NCBI RefSeq assembly: GCF_902832885.1
Contig: NZ_CADFDK010000003.1
Span: 620,001-684,000, forward strand
Length of the DNA stretch: 64,000 nucleotides
Source of the DNA: Burkholderia seminalis DSM 23518
Lineage (GTDB): Bacteria > Pseudomonadota > Gammaproteobacteria > Burkholderiales > Burkholderiaceae
Direction of reading: 5' to 3'
Position numbers and translations under genes: made by a program
Shown here: one piece after another, positions 43,111 through 52,007 of the stretch
Layout: each line of letters opens with the position of its first letter
Numbering within the stretch: position 1 is the first letter of the stretch
The notes under the pieces: model-generated
Databases searched by the model: none
Seen by the model: the letters and a program-made list of their open reading frames with translations, nothing else
What the model was told of the DNA's origin: nothing

Positions 43111-43578
43111 TCAGGCTTGGGTCGACACCAGCCCGCCCGACGACGCGTTGCCCGACTTCTGGAGCGCCGCCGCGAGTTGCGAGATCGCCGTCGACAGCGC
43201 CGCCGAGATCGAGCTGGCTTGCGCGCCCAGCGTCTGCTGCTCGATGACGGCGGACGGATCGTCCTTCGCGCGCCGGGCCGCGTCCGCCATCTGCCGTTCC
43301 AGCGTCGCGAGCTGCTTCTGCAGCCGCTCGATCAATGCCTTCAACTGCGTGACGGCCGGGTCCTCCGCCGACGACGCACCCGATGCGCCGAGCGTTTCGC
43401 CGGTATCGCCGGCCGCCTTCGCGCCGGTGGTACTGCTCGTCCCCGTCGTGCCGGTGCTGCCCGGGGCAGCCGTCGTGCCGTCGGCGGACGAGGTCGCGGC
43501 CGCGGCGGCCGATGGGTTTGCGCTCACGCCGCTGTCCGCCAGCGAGGCGCGCGCGGTCGTGGAGAAATCGATCTGCAT
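43111..43578 (-). CDS. FlxA-like family protein
   Basis: A 155-residue, Ala/Ser/Thr/Gly-rich protein without signal peptide. The first 70 residues are low-complexity (SADGTTAAPGSTGTTGTSST), then a coiled-coil of about residues 74-110 (AVTQLKALIERLQKQLATLERQMADAARRAKDD), then an Ala/Ser-rich tail. This coil with Leu and Gln spacing is the FlxA-like motif. FlxA genes elsewhere are sigma28-dependent flagellar-class genes of unknown function; no flagellar gene is near. Composition looks disordered rather than globular. Confidence 0.65.
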   Translation of the reverse strand: MQIDFSTTARASLADSGVSANPSAAAAATSSADGTTAAPGSTGTTGTSSTTGAKAAGDTGETLGASGASSAEDPAVTQLKALIERLQKQLATLERQMADAARRAKDDPSAVIEQQTLGAQASSISAALSTAISQLAAALQKSGNASSGGLVSTQA

Positions 43579-43979
43579 CGTGTCGGTCCCTGGGTCGGTA
43601 AACGAATCGTGACGGGGCGGGAAATGCCTTCCAATTCGTTTACGGCATTCGTCACACGAAACTTGAGTATCGGGGTCGGACGGATGCGCCGACCGATCGC
43701 CGTTTCAGTCGCGAAAGGGCCAGAATGGCACCACCGCGGCGCTGGTAAAATCGCGGCTTCGCCGGCCGGAACCGCGCGTCGACCGCCTTCGGGCGTTCGC
43801 GTGCTACCGCGCCGGTATCGACTCCCGCCCTGTCGGGCGCGGCATGCCACGCGTGCCGACGCCGCCATCGCGGCGCAGCGGGTCGCCTGTTCCGCCTGCC
43901 TCCGTGACCCGCTCGCCGGTTCGAGCGGCGAGCGCCGTGCGGCGCGCGCTTCATTCATCATGTATTCGAGGAACACACG
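43579..43979. other. Intergenic region without a supported gene
   Basis: Between the FlxA-like gene and the 44-residue membrane protein gene. No open frame here has plausible codon or protein features. A TAAAAT near 43748 could be a -10 box, but no matching -35 is clear; I see no strong repeat or palindrome. Confidence 0.5.
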
Positions 43980-44114
43980 ATGGCCCGCATCGGCGCCTTC
44001 TGCATCACGACGTGGCTTGCCGCCGCGATTCTCTACTTCGGCCAGCACTCCGTCGCGATGATCGCGCTCAGCGGTGTCGTCGTGTTCGGCGGGTTCGATC
44101 TGCTGCGTCCGTAA
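43980..44114 (+). CDS. Small membrane protein (44 residues)
   Basis: A short gene with GAGGA nine to ten nucleotides before its ATG. The 44-residue product (beginning MARIGAFCITTWLAAAIL) has two hydrophobic stretches, about residues 5-19 and 25-38, and ends in FDLLRP. It has no Arg/Pro shadow-frame composition and normal codon use, so it is probably real. Function unknown. Convergent with the GH92 gene. Confidence 0.5.
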   Translation: MARIGAFCITTWLAAAILYFGQHSVAMIALSGVVVFGGFDLLRP

Positions 44115-44205
44115 CGCCCGTCGGCACGCCGGCGGCACACCGCCGAGCCCCGATCCGCGGTCGGGACGGTCGAGCCGCCACGCGCACTCCGTGATGGCGC
44201 CACCG

Positions 44206-46857
44206 TCAGTGCGCGCCAGCCGTCATGCGCGTGTAGTCCGCGTTCGGCCCGGACGGCGGCGTCAGGTTGTCGGCAGCCGCCCATTGCGTCGGCGTCGCGG
44301 ACAGCGTGTAGCGCATCGTCCCGCCGTTGGCGATCGTGCCGAGCGGCAGCCACGACCCGGCATAGTCCGCACCGTTGACCTTCAGCGACTGGATGTACGC
44401 GAACGACGGACGACCCGACGCGTCCATCGCGACCTGCTTGTCGCTGTCGAGCCGCAGTGTCTTGCCGTTGCCGAGCCAGACGGTGATCCCGCTGAATTGC
44501 GGCGTGGACAACGCGAGCCCGGCTTCCGACGGAATGACCGGGAACATGCCGAGCGCCGCCCACACGTACCAGCTCGACGTCGCGCCCATGTCGTCGTTGC
44601 CCGGCAGGCCGTCGCGCGCGGTCGTGAACGCCTTCGACATGATAATCGGCAGGACGTACTGCGCGCCGCTCGGCTGGCCGGCCCAGTTGTATCCCCACGG
44701 CGACTGGAACGACGGTTCGTTGCCGATGTACAGGCGGGTGGACGATTCGCCGCCGTTCAGGTCGGCGGAGCCCGGCACGGTCGAGAATGGCGTCGTGATC
44801 GCAAACAGGTTGTTCAGCCGCGCGACGGCCGCCTGCTTGCCGCCGATCGCGTTGATCAGCGCGGTCCAGTCCTGCGCGAAGGTCCAGAAGTAGTTCGGCT
44901 CGGTCGACTCATGGAACGCGCCCGGCACGAGCGTGCCCAGCGTGCCGGGCGCCGAACCGGACGGCGGTGCGTTGCGCGCGGCGATCACCTTGTTCGTGTA
45001 GTCGAAGAGGTTGCGCCACCATCCGGCTCGCGTGTACAGCGCGCCGATGTTGTCGGGCGTCACGCCGACCGACGGCGCGTTCAGCACGCTCGCCGGTAGC
45101 GCCTGCAGGAACGCGGCGGCCGAACGATCGCTCAGCACGCGCTCGATGGTCGCGGACGACGAATGGCCGTCGTCGCTTTGCGACAGGTAATGGGCGGCCA
45201 GGAAATTGGCGAGCCCCGCCGCGCTCGTGCGGTCGTTGCATGCGCTCGAAGGATCGAATACCGACTGCTTCGTCAGCCGCGCGGCCGACACCAGGTCGAA
45301 ATCGGTCGCGCCGAACTTGTACGCGCCGGCAATCACGTTCAGTGCGTTGTCGCCGGCCATCGGCGTCGAGTCGTCGCTGCCGTCGACCCAGTGCGGAAAG
45401 GCGCCGCACTGCAATGCGTCGACGACGAGCGACTGCATCATGTCGCTCGATTCCTTCGGCGCGAGCATCGCCAGCAGCTGCACCTGCGACCGGTAGGTAT
45501 CCCACAGCGAGAAGCCGGTGTAGTGTGCGCCTGCGCCGCCCTGTGAGCCGTCGGCGCGCCGGAACGCGTAGTCGCCGACCTTCGCCGTCGCGCGCGGCGG
45601 AATCGTGCCGGTCTGGTCGACCGATTTCGGATAGCTGCCGTCCGCGTTCCTCGGCTGACGCATGCTGCGGAATTCGCCGTTCGCGTCGCTGTAGAGCGTC
45701 GGTGTGCCGAACACGCGGTAGAGCGCGGTGTAGAACTTCGTGAGGTTGGCCTTCTGTGTCGCATCGAGCGAGGACGGATTCGCGGCCTGGTCGATCTGGA
45801 TCGTGTTGAGCCGGTCGTTCCACAGGCCGGACGCGTTCGCCCGCGCGTCGTCGAACGTGAGCTTGTCACCCTCGCCTTTCAGGTTCGCCCGCGCATTCCG
45901 GAGGCTGACGGACGAGATCCCGATCTTCACGGTCACCGTCCGGTCCGCGTCGGTCAGGTCGAACTGCAGCGTCGCCGCGCCGTTGCTGGCCGTGTTCACC
46001 GACGACGTGCCGGTCTGCCTGCGCAGCGGCTTGTCGAAGGTCGCGTGGAAATACACGGGCGCATTCCAGACCGTACCGTACGGCGTGCAGAATGCCGGCG
46101 CCACGGCCTGTCCGCTCAGCGACTTGCCGTCGCTCGCGACCGCCAGCGCGACGTTGTTCGCGGTGACCTTCGTGCTGCCCGAATCGCTGTTGCCGTTCAG
46201 CTTCGCATCGATCGAGAAAAAGCCCTTGTCCTTGTTCGTGTACGTGAAACGCGCGATGCCGGCGCGCGCCGTCGCGCTCAGCTCCGTCACGATGCCGTTC
46301 GCGAGGCGCACCTTGTAGTAGCCGGGCTGGGCCGTTTCATCGGCATACCTGTACCCGATACCGATCGGCCGGCCGCCCGATGCCACCGCCGTCGCCGCAT
46401 CGGTCGGCAGCATCGCGACCGCGCCCTGCCCCGGGCAGCCGACGCCGCTCAGATGCGTCACGCTGAAGAAGTCGATCGTGCCGCCCGAGCCGCCCGACGA
46501 CAGATAGCCACCCGAGCCGTTGAAGTCGCGGCGCGGCGTGTTCGGCCCGAAGTTCACCATGCCGAACGGCACCATCGCGCCCGGGCTCACGTTGCCCGCA
46601 TAACCCGAATCCGGGTTGACCTGCGTGCCGATGAGCGGGTTGACGAACCCGGTCAGCTGCATGTCGGTACGCTTGGGCGCGGTCGATCGACCGGGCTGCG
46701 GCTGCGGGGACGGCACCGAAGTCGCCGGCGGCACCATCGACAGCGTATCGCCGGCTGTGTTCGTGGCCGTCGAAACACCGTTCACGTCGTCGCCGCCACA
46801 TGCGGCAAGCGCTGCACAGGCCAGTGCAGCGACAAGCATGAGTCGCGAATTTTTCAT
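44206..46857 (-). CDS. GH92-family glycosidase (alpha-mannosidase-type) lipoprotein
   Basis: An 883-residue secreted hydrolase of glycoside hydrolase family 92, a family of calcium-dependent exo-alpha-mannosidases. The lipobox LAAC places the lipid-modified Cys at residue 20, so it is a membrane-anchored lipoprotein. Family marks are NPLIGT at 73-78, SGYAGNVSPGAMVPFGMVNF soon after, HWVDGSDDS in the middle, and GNDDMGATSSWYVW near 751-764. A poly-Pro/Ser linker occupies about 42-62. No Shine-Dalgarno sequence precedes the ATG; the upstream DNA is AT-rich with two palindromes. It would release mannose from glycans, host or microbial. Confidence 0.9.
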   Translation of the reverse strand: MKNSRLMLVAALACAALAACGGDDVNGVSTATNTAGDTLSMVPPATSVPSPQPQPGRSTAPKRTDMQLTGFVNPLIGTQVNPDSGYAGNVSPGAMVPFGMVNFGPNTPRRDFNGSGGYLSSGGSGGTIDFFSVTHLSGVGCPGQGAVAMLPTDAATAVASGGRPIGIGYRYADETAQPGYYKVRLANGIVTELSATARAGIARFTYTNKDKGFFSIDAKLNGNSDSGSTKVTANNVALAVASDGKSLSGQAVAPAFCTPYGTVWNAPVYFHATFDKPLRRQTGTSSVNTASNGAATLQFDLTDADRTVTVKIGISSVSLRNARANLKGEGDKLTFDDARANASGLWNDRLNTIQIDQAANPSSLDATQKANLTKFYTALYRVFGTPTLYSDANGEFRSMRQPRNADGSYPKSVDQTGTIPPRATAKVGDYAFRRADGSQGGAGAHYTGFSLWDTYRSQVQLLAMLAPKESSDMMQSLVVDALQCGAFPHWVDGSDDSTPMAGDNALNVIAGAYKFGATDFDLVSAARLTKQSVFDPSSACNDRTSAAGLANFLAAHYLSQSDDGHSSSATIERVLSDRSAAAFLQALPASVLNAPSVGVTPDNIGALYTRAGWWRNLFDYTNKVIAARNAPPSGSAPGTLGTLVPGAFHESTEPNYFWTFAQDWTALINAIGGKQAAVARLNNLFAITTPFSTVPGSADLNGGESSTRLYIGNEPSFQSPWGYNWAGQPSGAQYVLPIIMSKAFTTARDGLPGNDDMGATSSWYVWAALGMFPVIPSEAGLALSTPQFSGITVWLGNGKTLRLDSDKQVAMDASGRPSFAYIQSLKVNGADYAGSWLPLGTIANGGTMRYTLSATPTQWAAADNLTPPSGPNADYTRMTAGAH

Positions 46858-46876
46858 TTTTTTGATTAGTACCGTT

Positions 46877-46893
46877 GATTAAAATGATTAATC
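46877..46893. promoter_or_regulatory. Inverted repeat close to the GH92 start
   Basis: GATTAA (46877-46882) and TTAATC (46888-46893) are perfect complements around AATGA, ending 20 bp from the GH92 start codon. A repressor site overlapping the promoter is plausible. Confidence 0.45.
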
Positions 46894-47018
46894 CGGCGAT
46901 GGAGATCGTTGCTGTCGCAACCGTCGCGCCCTCCAGTTTCCGGGAATGCCACCCGCTTCCCGAGGGCTTACAGTGCCGCAACGACTGTTTATGCACTACA
47001 GGAAGTTTCCCGAATTTT

Positions 47019-47042
47019 CAGTTTGTTTAACTAAACAATCTG
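47019..47042. promoter_or_regulatory. 24-bp palindrome upstream of the GH92 gene
   Basis: The arms CAGTTTGTTTA and TAAACAATCTG match at 10 of 11 positions around AC, with a perfect inner TTGTTTA/TAAACAA. It lies 162 bp upstream of the GH92 start on the minus strand, a distance suited to a regulator-binding site. The regulator is not in the neighbourhood. Confidence 0.55.
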
Positions 47043-47119
47043 AAGCCAAGTGCTTCGGGCATGAATTGCCGCCATTTGTTGCATTGCGGCGGCGGCGTGA
47101 ACGAGTGTGGGCGACGGAC

Positions 47120-47136
47120 GCCCGGCGAAGCCGGGC
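47120..47136 (-). terminator. Hairpin after the beta-propeller gene
   Basis: GCCCGGC and GCCGGGC pair around GAA, 46 bp after the stop of the beta-propeller gene on the minus strand. No U-tract follows, so it is a weak or Rho-assisted terminator. Confidence 0.45.
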
Positions 47137-47181
47137 GCCGCATGAACTCGCGGAGAAGAACGAGCGGGCATGCCGCGCGCG

Positions 47182-48369
47182 TCAGCGCGGCAGCGTCCTC
47201 AACGACGACGGCCCGCCCGTCAGCGCGATCCGCTTGCCCGTGTCGCGCAGCTTGCCGCCTTCGACCACATACAGCGCAAGCTGCCGTTCGATGTTGAACT
47301 GCACGATCACGTGCCGGCTGTCGGCGGTAAACGCGATGCCCTGCGCGGCTTCGCCGCCGGGCACCTCGTTCACCTTCACGGCCTGGCCGTCGCGGATCGC
47401 GAACAGCAGCACCTTGCCGTGCGCGTGGCGGCCCGGGTTGTCCGGTGTCAGGTTCGAGCCGTCCATCGCCTGCACGGCGATCCATTTGCCGTCCGGCGAG
47501 ATCGCGACGCCTTCCGGCAGCGACGGCACCGTCAGGTACTGGACCGTGCGGAACGGCACGCGCGACACGTCGACCAGTGCGACCGAATCGGCGTCGCCCG
47601 CGAGCGTGCCCGTATAACCCGGCAGCCCCGCCAGCCCCACGTTGCTGACGACGGCCCAGCGATTGTCGCTCGACACGTCGATCGTGTAAGGCGCGACGCC
47701 CGTGCTCAAACGCGTGCCGCTGTCGGTCACCTTGCCGTCGTCGACGTTCAGCACCGCGACGCCCTGCTCGTCGCGCAGCGACACGAGTGCATGCTTGCCA
47801 TCGTGCGTGAAGCTGATCCCGGCCAGCCGCTTCTTGCCGATCTTCAGGCTGCCGTCGAGCGTCACCTGCGTGCCGTCGATGCGCAGGATCGACACGCTGC
47901 CGTCGACATTGGCGACGAGCGCGAGCCGGCCCGAGCGGTCGATCGCGATCCCTTGCGGATGCGTGCCGAGCTCGATGCGCGTGATCGCGGGCGGTGCGGC
48001 GCCGAGATTCACGACCTGCAGGAACGTGTCGAACACGAGCTGCTTCGCGGCCGTGTCGTAGCGCGTCGGTGCGCCGACGAGCGCGAGCTTCGCGTCGGGC
48101 GTGATCGCGACGGCCTGCGGCGGCCCCTGGATGCCGTTCTCGACGTCGACCTGCAGCGCGACCTTCGGCGGGAACGTGCTCGCATCGAGCAGCGTCAGCG
48201 TGTCGGCCGGCGGAGACGGCAGATAGGTGTCGCGGCCCTCGACACGCTGGTACTTGCCGTCGTTGCCGGACACGATCCAGTCGGCGGCGTGCGCGGCAAC
48301 GGCCGTCGTGGCGAAGGTCAGCGCGGCGAGCAGGCGCGCGCTGCGCAGGCGGAAGGGATTCGAATGCAT
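47182..48369 (-). CDS. Exported YncE/lactonase-like beta-propeller protein
   Basis: A 395-residue periplasmic protein. Signal peptide MHSNPFRLRSARLLAALTFATTAVAAHA (about 28 residues). The mature part consists of repeated propeller blades of the YncE/6-phosphogluconolactonase type, with recurrent phrases HPQGIAIDRSGRLALVANVDG, SFTHDGKHALVSL, SPDGKWIAVQ and FTADSRHVIVQFN. Such proteins bind sugars or peptides or hydrolyse lactones; no catalytic residue is evident. The ATG at 48369 is the only signal-bearing start. It lies 122 bp downstream of the M81 gene on the same strand and could be a last, partly independent member of that operon. Confidence 0.78.
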   Translation of the reverse strand: MHSNPFRLRSARLLAALTFATTAVAAHAADWIVSGNDGKYQRVEGRDTYLPSPPADTLTLLDASTFPPKVALQVDVENGIQGPPQAVAITPDAKLALVGAPTRYDTAAKQLVFDTFLQVVNLGAAPPAITRIELGTHPQGIAIDRSGRLALVANVDGSVSILRIDGTQVTLDGSLKIGKKRLAGISFTHDGKHALVSLRDEQGVAVLNVDDGKVTDSGTRLSTGVAPYTIDVSSDNRWAVVSNVGLAGLPGYTGTLAGDADSVALVDVSRVPFRTVQYLTVPSLPEGVAISPDGKWIAVQAMDGSNLTPDNPGRHAHGKVLLFAIRDGQAVKVNEVPGGEAAQGIAFTADSRHVIVQFNIERQLALYVVEGGKLRDTGKRIALTGGPSSLRTLPR

Positions 48370-48491
48370 GGCGGTCGGTTCTCCGGATCGGTTGCGGACG
48401 CAATGGATTGCCCGGCCCTGCTGCTCGACGGGCCGGAGCCATCGCATGATGCCCGAAAGCGCGCGAATCCGGCGTCTCGCGCGCCGGCCCG

Positions 48492-49994
48492 TCACGCAGC
48501 CGATCGCGCGCCCGACTCCCACCGTGCCACGTCGTCGAGCGGATACACCGGCCGCGCGAGCCGCTCGTAGCGGAACAGCCCGTAGTCCGAGCTCGTCACG
48601 CCGCGGCTGTCGCATTCGACCAGCGCGGCCGCGATCGGCACGAATACCGGCCGGCAATACATCCGCGACTTCAGCAGCAGGAAGCGGGCCCGGCGCGGAT
48701 CGACGCCGACGCTCTCGAACACGCCGAGATCCCACGGCTCCTGCGTACGCTCGGTGACGACGAGCGTGGCCGCGCCGATGTCGAGCACGGCAGCCCGCCC
48801 CATGTATGCGCGCTGCCCCGTGTACGTCGGCCCCGTGATCACGTATTCGCCGTCGGTGATCGCGCGCACGACGCCCGTCGCACGGAACGGCTCGCGCCGC
48901 ACGCCGCCGTGCGACGGCAGCCGGTTGCCGACCGGCACCGTGACGGTTGCGCCGACGCCCGCGTCGATCAGCGCCGCCACGGCTTCGGGGTCGCACAACG
49001 GCCCGCTGACGATGCCGTCGAGCCCCTGCGCGAGCGCGGCCTCGAGCAGGTCCATCGTGTCGCACGGGCCGCCCGACATGCAGTTGTCGCCGTGATCGAG
49101 CAACAGCACGGGGCGGTCCGCGCCGCGCGCGAGCGCCGCGGCCTGCGCGACCGAGTCGGCAAGCGGTGCGCTGCGATAGACGAATTCGTCGCGCGCGTCC
49201 CAGATCTGCCGCGCGATGCGCTCGGCAACCGCGTCGGCCGCGGCACGGTCGCCGTCGGCCACCACCACGACGCTGATGCACGGTGCGGGAATATCCGCGA
49301 GCGAAAAGCCGGGCAGCACCGATACCGCCAGCATCCCGTCGGCTTCGGCCGCACGCGCGGCCTCCACCGCGCGCCGCATCGCGCCGTCCGCGCTCGCGCT
49401 GCGCAGCGTCGACGTCATCAGCGGCGGCTGCCGCCATGCGAGCACAGGCCGCGCGCGGCCGTGAAGCCGGTCGAACAGCAACCGTGCCGCATGCTCGCCG
49501 GTCTCGTACATGTCGACGTGCGGATAGGTCTTGAAACTGACGATCACGTCCGCGTGATCGACCATCTTCTGCGTGACGTTCGCATGCAGGTCGAGCGCGA
49601 CCGCGATCGGCGCATCGGGCAGCGCCGCGCGCACGCGCGCGAGCAGGTGGCCCTCGCCGTCCGCGCTCTGCTCGGCGACCATCGCACCGTGCAGGTCGAG
49701 CATCACCGCGTCGCAACCGGGCGCGGCCGCGACGATCGCATCGCAGATCGCCGCATACGCGTCGGCCGCGACCGGCCCGCTCGGGTTCGCGGCCGCCGAC
49801 ACGGGCGTCACGATGTCGGCGCCTTCGCGCGCGGCCGCGTCGATGAACGCGGCCATCGCGGTGCGCATCCCGCGGTTCGCACGATACGCGTCGTCGCCCC
49901 AGTCGGGGCCGTTGCGGCCGAATGCGGCGAGCGGCGTCGGCACCGGCGAGAACGTGTTGGTCTCGTGGTTCATCCGGGCGATCAGGATCTTCAT
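48492..49994 (-). CDS. M81-family metallopeptidase (MlrC-like)
   Basis: A 500-residue protein of family M81, the family of MlrC, the last enzyme in microcystin/linear peptide degradation. Typical parts are MKILIARMNHETNTFSP at the start, GCDAVMLDLHGAMVAEQ near 115-131, DLHANVTQKMVDHADVIVSFKTYPHVD near 155-181 (metal-binding His residues) and VLLLDHGDNCMSGGPCDTMD near 295-314. It may cleave small peptides or open amide-containing compounds. Four-nucleotide ATGA overlap with the amidohydrolase gene, so the two enzymes are co-expressed with the transporter. Confidence 0.85.
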   Translation of the reverse strand: MKILIARMNHETNTFSPVPTPLAAFGRNGPDWGDDAYRANRGMRTAMAAFIDAAAREGADIVTPVSAAANPSGPVAADAYAAICDAIVAAAPGCDAVMLDLHGAMVAEQSADGEGHLLARVRAALPDAPIAVALDLHANVTQKMVDHADVIVSFKTYPHVDMYETGEHAARLLFDRLHGRARPVLAWRQPPLMTSTLRSASADGAMRRAVEAARAAEADGMLAVSVLPGFSLADIPAPCISVVVVADGDRAAADAVAERIARQIWDARDEFVYRSAPLADSVAQAAALARGADRPVLLLDHGDNCMSGGPCDTMDLLEAALAQGLDGIVSGPLCDPEAVAALIDAGVGATVTVPVGNRLPSHGGVRREPFRATGVVRAITDGEYVITGPTYTGQRAYMGRAAVLDIGAATLVVTERTQEPWDLGVFESVGVDPRRARFLLLKSRMYCRPVFVPIAAALVECDSRGVTSSDYGLFRYERLARPVYPLDDVARWESGARSAA

Positions 49995-51271
49995 CGCGCA
50001 GCGCCCTCCGCGATCCCGGCAGCGCCCAGCATCGCCTGCAGCAGCACGTTGCAGCCGGCTTCCAGATGCGCCGGATCGGCGTCCTCGATCTCGTTGTGGC
50101 TGATCCCGTCCTTGCACGGCACGAAGATCATCGCGGTCGGCGCAACACGCGCGAGATACACGGCGTCGTGGCCCGCGCCGCTGATCACGTTCATCGACGA
50201 CAGCCCGAGCGCGCTCGCACCGGCGCGAACCTGCTCGACCAGCGCCGCGTCGAACGGCTGCGGCGGAAAGTACACGACCTGCTCGACGTCGATCCGCATG
50301 CCGGTTGATGCGTACAGGTCCGCGCATGTCGCACGCAGTTCCGCATCCATCGCCGCCAGCGTCGCGTCGTCGGCCGCGCGCAGGTCGACGGTCAGCGTCA
50401 CCCGGCCGGGAATCACGTTGCGCGAATTCGGATGCACGTCGACCCAGCCGACCGTGCCGCGGCCGTGCGGCGGATGTGCGCGCGCGATGCCGTTCACCGC
50501 ACGCACGAGATCGGCCGCCACCAGCAGCGCGTCGCGCCGCAGCTCCATCGGCGTCGGGCCCGCATGCGCTTCCATGCCGTGTACGGTCACGTCGTACCAG
50601 CGCTGTCCGAGCGCGCCCTCGACCACGCCGATCGTCGTGTCGTGCGCCTCCAGCACCGGCCCCTGCTCGATATGCGCTTCGAAATACGCGCCGACCGGAT
50701 GCGCGCCGGTCGCATCGCCCGCATAGCCGATCGCGGCCAGCGCGTCGCGCACCGACACGCCATCGCGGTCGCATTGCACGAGTGCATGATCGAGCGTGAA
50801 TGCGCCCGAGAACACGCCGGACCCCATCATCACCGGAACGAAACGGGAACCTTCCTCGTTGGTCCAGACGGCCACCTCGAGCGGCGCGCGCGTACGCACG
50901 CCGGCGTCATCGAGCGTACGCAGCACCTCGAGGCCGGCAAGCACGCCGTAGTTGCCGTCGAACTTGCCGCCCGTCGGCTGCGTGTCGATATGACTGCCCG
51001 TGGCCACGGGCGGCAGGTCGTCGCGTTCGCCCGCCCGCCGCGCAAAGATATTGCCGATCGCGTCGACACGCACCGTGCAGCCGATTTCCTTCGCCCACGC
51101 GACGAACAGGTCGCGTGCGTCGCGATCGAGTTCGGTGAGCGCGAGACGGCACACGCCGCCCTTGTCGGTCGCGCCGATCCGCGCGAGCCGCATCAGGCTG
51201 TCCCACAGCCGTGCGCCATCGACGCGCAAGCCGGACGCCGCGACGCCCGGAGTCAAATGCTCTACTTGCAT
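49991..51271 (-). CDS. Zn-dependent amidohydrolase (N-carbamoyl-L-amino acid hydrolase / allantoate amidohydrolase family)
   Basis: A 426-residue M20-family amidase. Metal and substrate motifs are ATGSHIDTQPTGGKFDGNYG near 94-113, the catalytic Glu in WTNEEGSRFVP near 140-150, YFEAHIEQGPVLE near 200-212, and GAGHDAVYLA near 375-384. It cleaves N-carbamoyl amino acids, allantoate or similar ureido compounds, giving the amino acid with CO2 and ammonia. GAGGA lies nine nucleotides before the ATG at 51271; nearby in-frame ATGs upstream have worse spacing. It follows livF by about 34 bp, so the transporter most likely imports its substrate. Confidence 0.87.
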   Translation of the reverse strand: MQVEHLTPGVAASGLRVDGARLWDSLMRLARIGATDKGGVCRLALTELDRDARDLFVAWAKEIGCTVRVDAIGNIFARRAGERDDLPPVATGSHIDTQPTGGKFDGNYGVLAGLEVLRTLDDAGVRTRAPLEVAVWTNEEGSRFVPVMMGSGVFSGAFTLDHALVQCDRDGVSVRDALAAIGYAGDATGAHPVGAYFEAHIEQGPVLEAHDTTIGVVEGALGQRWYDVTVHGMEAHAGPTPMELRRDALLVAADLVRAVNGIARAHPPHGRGTVGWVDVHPNSRNVIPGRVTLTVDLRAADDATLAAMDAELRATCADLYASTGMRIDVEQVVYFPPQPFDAALVEQVRAGASALGLSSMNVISGAGHDAVYLARVAPTAMIFVPCKDGISHNEIEDADPAHLEAGCNVLLQAMLGAAGIAEGAAR

Positions 51272-51305
51272 CGTTGCCATTCCTCGCATTGAAAGGGTAC
51301 GGCGT

Positions 51306-52007
51306 TCATGCGACGCCGACGCCCAGGTACCGGTCCTTCACGTCATGATCGGCCGCGAACGCGGCATTGCTGCCTTCGTAGACGATCACGCCCTGCTCGA
51401 TCACGAAGTGGCGGTCCGCGAGCTGCGTGCACACTTCGAGGTTCTGTTCGACGAGCAGGATCGCGACGCCGGCGGCCTTGATCTGCTTCAACTGCTCGAC
51501 GATCTCCTCGACGATCACCGGGGCGAGCCCCTCGACCGGCTCGTCGAGCATCAGCAGCCGCGGATGATTCATCAGCGCGCGGCCGATCGCGAGCATCTGC
51601 TGCTCGCCGCCCGACAACTGCCCGCCGCCGTTGCGGCGGCGCTCCTTCAGGCGCGGAAAGATCCGGTAGATGTCGTCGAGCTGCCACGGCGAATCGCGGC
51701 GCGCGCCGAGCCGCAGGTTTTCCTCGACCGACAGCAGCCGGAAAATGCCGCGATGCTCGGGCACGAAGCACAGGCCGCGCGCGGCGATCCGGTGCGCCGG
51801 CTGCCCGGACACCGGCCGGCCGTCGAACGTCACCGTGCCGGCGGTCGGCACGACGACGCCCGCGATCGTCTTGAGCGTCGTCGACTTGCCCGCGCCGTTG
51901 CGGCCGAGCAGCGTCACCGTCTCGCCTTCATTGACGTTCAGCGAAATACCCTGCAGCACGTGGCTCTTGCCGTAGCAGGCGTGCACGTCCTTCACGTCGA
52001 GCATCAT
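51306..52007 (-). CDS. livF: Branched-chain amino acid-type ABC transporter ATP-binding protein LivF
   Basis: A 233-residue ATPase of the LivF type. Walker A LLGRNGAGKSTT (about residues 33-44), the ABC signature QLSGGEQQML (about 129-138), Walker B RLLMLDEP, and the His switch are all in place. The opening LDVKDVHACYGKSHVLQGISL is the LivF pattern. Start overlaps the livG stop as ATGA; GGGAGG precedes the ATG by six nucleotides. It powers import through LivHM together with LivG. Confidence 0.9.
   Translation of the reverse strand: MMLDVKDVHACYGKSHVLQGISLNVNEGETVTLLGRNGAGKSTTLKTIAGVVVPTAGTVTFDGRPVSGQPAHRIAARGLCFVPEHRGIFRLLSVEENLRLGARRDSPWQLDDIYRIFPRLKERRRNGGGQLSGGEQQMLAIGRALMNHPRLLMLDEPVEGLAPVIVEEIVEQLKQIKAAGVAILLVEQNLEVCTQLADRHFVIEQGVIVYEGSNAAFAADHDVKDRYLGVGVA

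Larger units (their letters stand above)
46858..47181. other. AT-rich regulatory region upstream of the GH92 gene
   Basis: No gene here. It contains an inverted repeat GATTAA-N5-TTAATC (46877-46893) about 20 bp before the GH92 start, a near-perfect 24-bp palindrome (47019-47042), and a hairpin (47120-47136) behind the beta-propeller gene. The low GC content contrasts with its surroundings. Confidence 0.6.

Noticed and set aside
48370-49716. Minus-strand open frame fused to the beta-propeller gene (over 800 codons)
   Set aside because: It is the shadow of the M81 gene in another frame; the propeller protein has its own signal peptide at 48369.
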